Origin: Thermomonospora catenispora
GTDB lineage: Bacteria > Actinomycetota > Actinomycetes > Streptosporangiales > Streptosporangiaceae
DNA length: 45,408 nucleotides
Assembly (NCBI RefSeq): GCF_006363815.1
Contig: NZ_RRYT01000036.1
Location: forward strand, 1-45,408
Direction: 5' to 3'
Shown: positions 45,283 through 45,408 of the stretch, one piece after another
Position numbering within the stretch: position 1 is the stretch's first letter
Layout: each line of letters begins with the position of its first letter
The notes under the pieces: generated by a model
Databases searched by the model: none
Told to the model about the DNA's origin: nothing
What the model saw: the letters and a program-made list of their open reading frames with translations, nothing else
Translations under genes and position numbers: made by a program

Positions 45283-45408
45283 CCATGACCACCGGCCCTC
45301 GGTCGCGCCCGTCCCGGCGGACGGCCCGTGCCGGGTCCGCCGCCGTGCGGCGTCCGGCGACGCGTCCGCCGCGGCGGGCGGAGCGCGCCGCGGCGGCGAG
45401 GCCGTCCT
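45279..45408 (+). CDS. Septum formation protein, FtsL-like (3' part beyond window)
   Basis: Only the first 43 codons are present. AGGAGG lies upstream of the ATG, which overlaps the rsmH stop as ATGA. The visible segment is Arg/Ala/Pro-rich and disordered-looking, as in the cytoplasmic N-terminus of actinobacterial FtsL-like proteins; the membrane helix and coiled coil would lie outside the window. The identity rests mainly on position directly after rsmH. Confidence 0.6.
   Translation, partial: MTMTTGPRSRPSRRTARAGSAAVRRPATRPPRRAERAAAARPS

Overview
The window is very GC-rich, densely packed DNA with overlapping ATGA and GTGA gene junctions and many GTG starts. Together with an F420-type LLM oxidoreductase, a DUF3040 protein and the mraZ-rsmH-ftsL start of a division/cell-wall cluster, this points to an actinobacterium. 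A Streptosporangiales or Thermomonosporaceae-like organism is my guess; it is not shown by the sequence. I see no tRNA, rRNA, CRISPR array, insertion sequence or phage gene, so this is ordinary chromosome.

Left part (1-11.2 kb): a nitrogen-heterocycle catabolism locus. A DUF2877 (AllH-like) gene runs off the left edge and is divergent from a PucR-family regulator. Then come an NCS2 permease whose motif resembles the uracil transporter UraA, and a three-subunit molybdenum hydroxylase in CoxM-CoxS-CoxL order. A secreted polysaccharide deacetylase, a CoxG-like protein and a nitrilase-family amidohydrolase follow. At 22.5-24.6 kb, a carbamate kinase and a barbiturase/cyanuric-acid-hydrolase family enzyme form a second two-gene unit. 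Together these suggest uptake of a pyrimidine, oxidation to barbiturate, ring opening to ureidomalonate and, speculatively, phosphorolysis by an AllFGH-like complex feeding carbamate kinase. This is my main candidate for an undescribed system.

Middle (11.2-27.1 kb): a ClpC-type unfoldase, an FKBP isomerase, a decayed hyuA/hyuB hydantoinase fusion, an AlkZ-like winged-helix protein, and a second nitrilase-family enzyme. An ABC-2 exporter is fused operonically to a DesK/DesR-like two-component system. An aminotransferase, the carbamate kinase-barbiturase pair, an SseB-like protein, a prepilin peptidase and an esterase follow.

Right part (27.2-45.4 kb): aroC-aroK-aroB-aroQ (shikimate pathway), a TetR regulator divergent from an enoyl-CoA isomerase/hydratase, and an LLM oxidoreductase. 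Then an M24 peptidase, efp, nusB, a methyltransferase, dinB and a DUF3040 membrane protein. A convergent MoxR-DUF58-transglutaminase operon lies on the minus strand, and last come mraZ, rsmH and the first codons of an ftsL-like gene.

Regulatory layout: at least seven genes have a TANNNT hexamer ending 6-7 bases before the start codon and no Shine-Dalgarno sequence, which suggests leaderless transcripts. GC-rich stem-loops without U-tracts follow most transcription units. Four GTGGRG boxes at exact 10-base spacing sit on the mraZ promoter.
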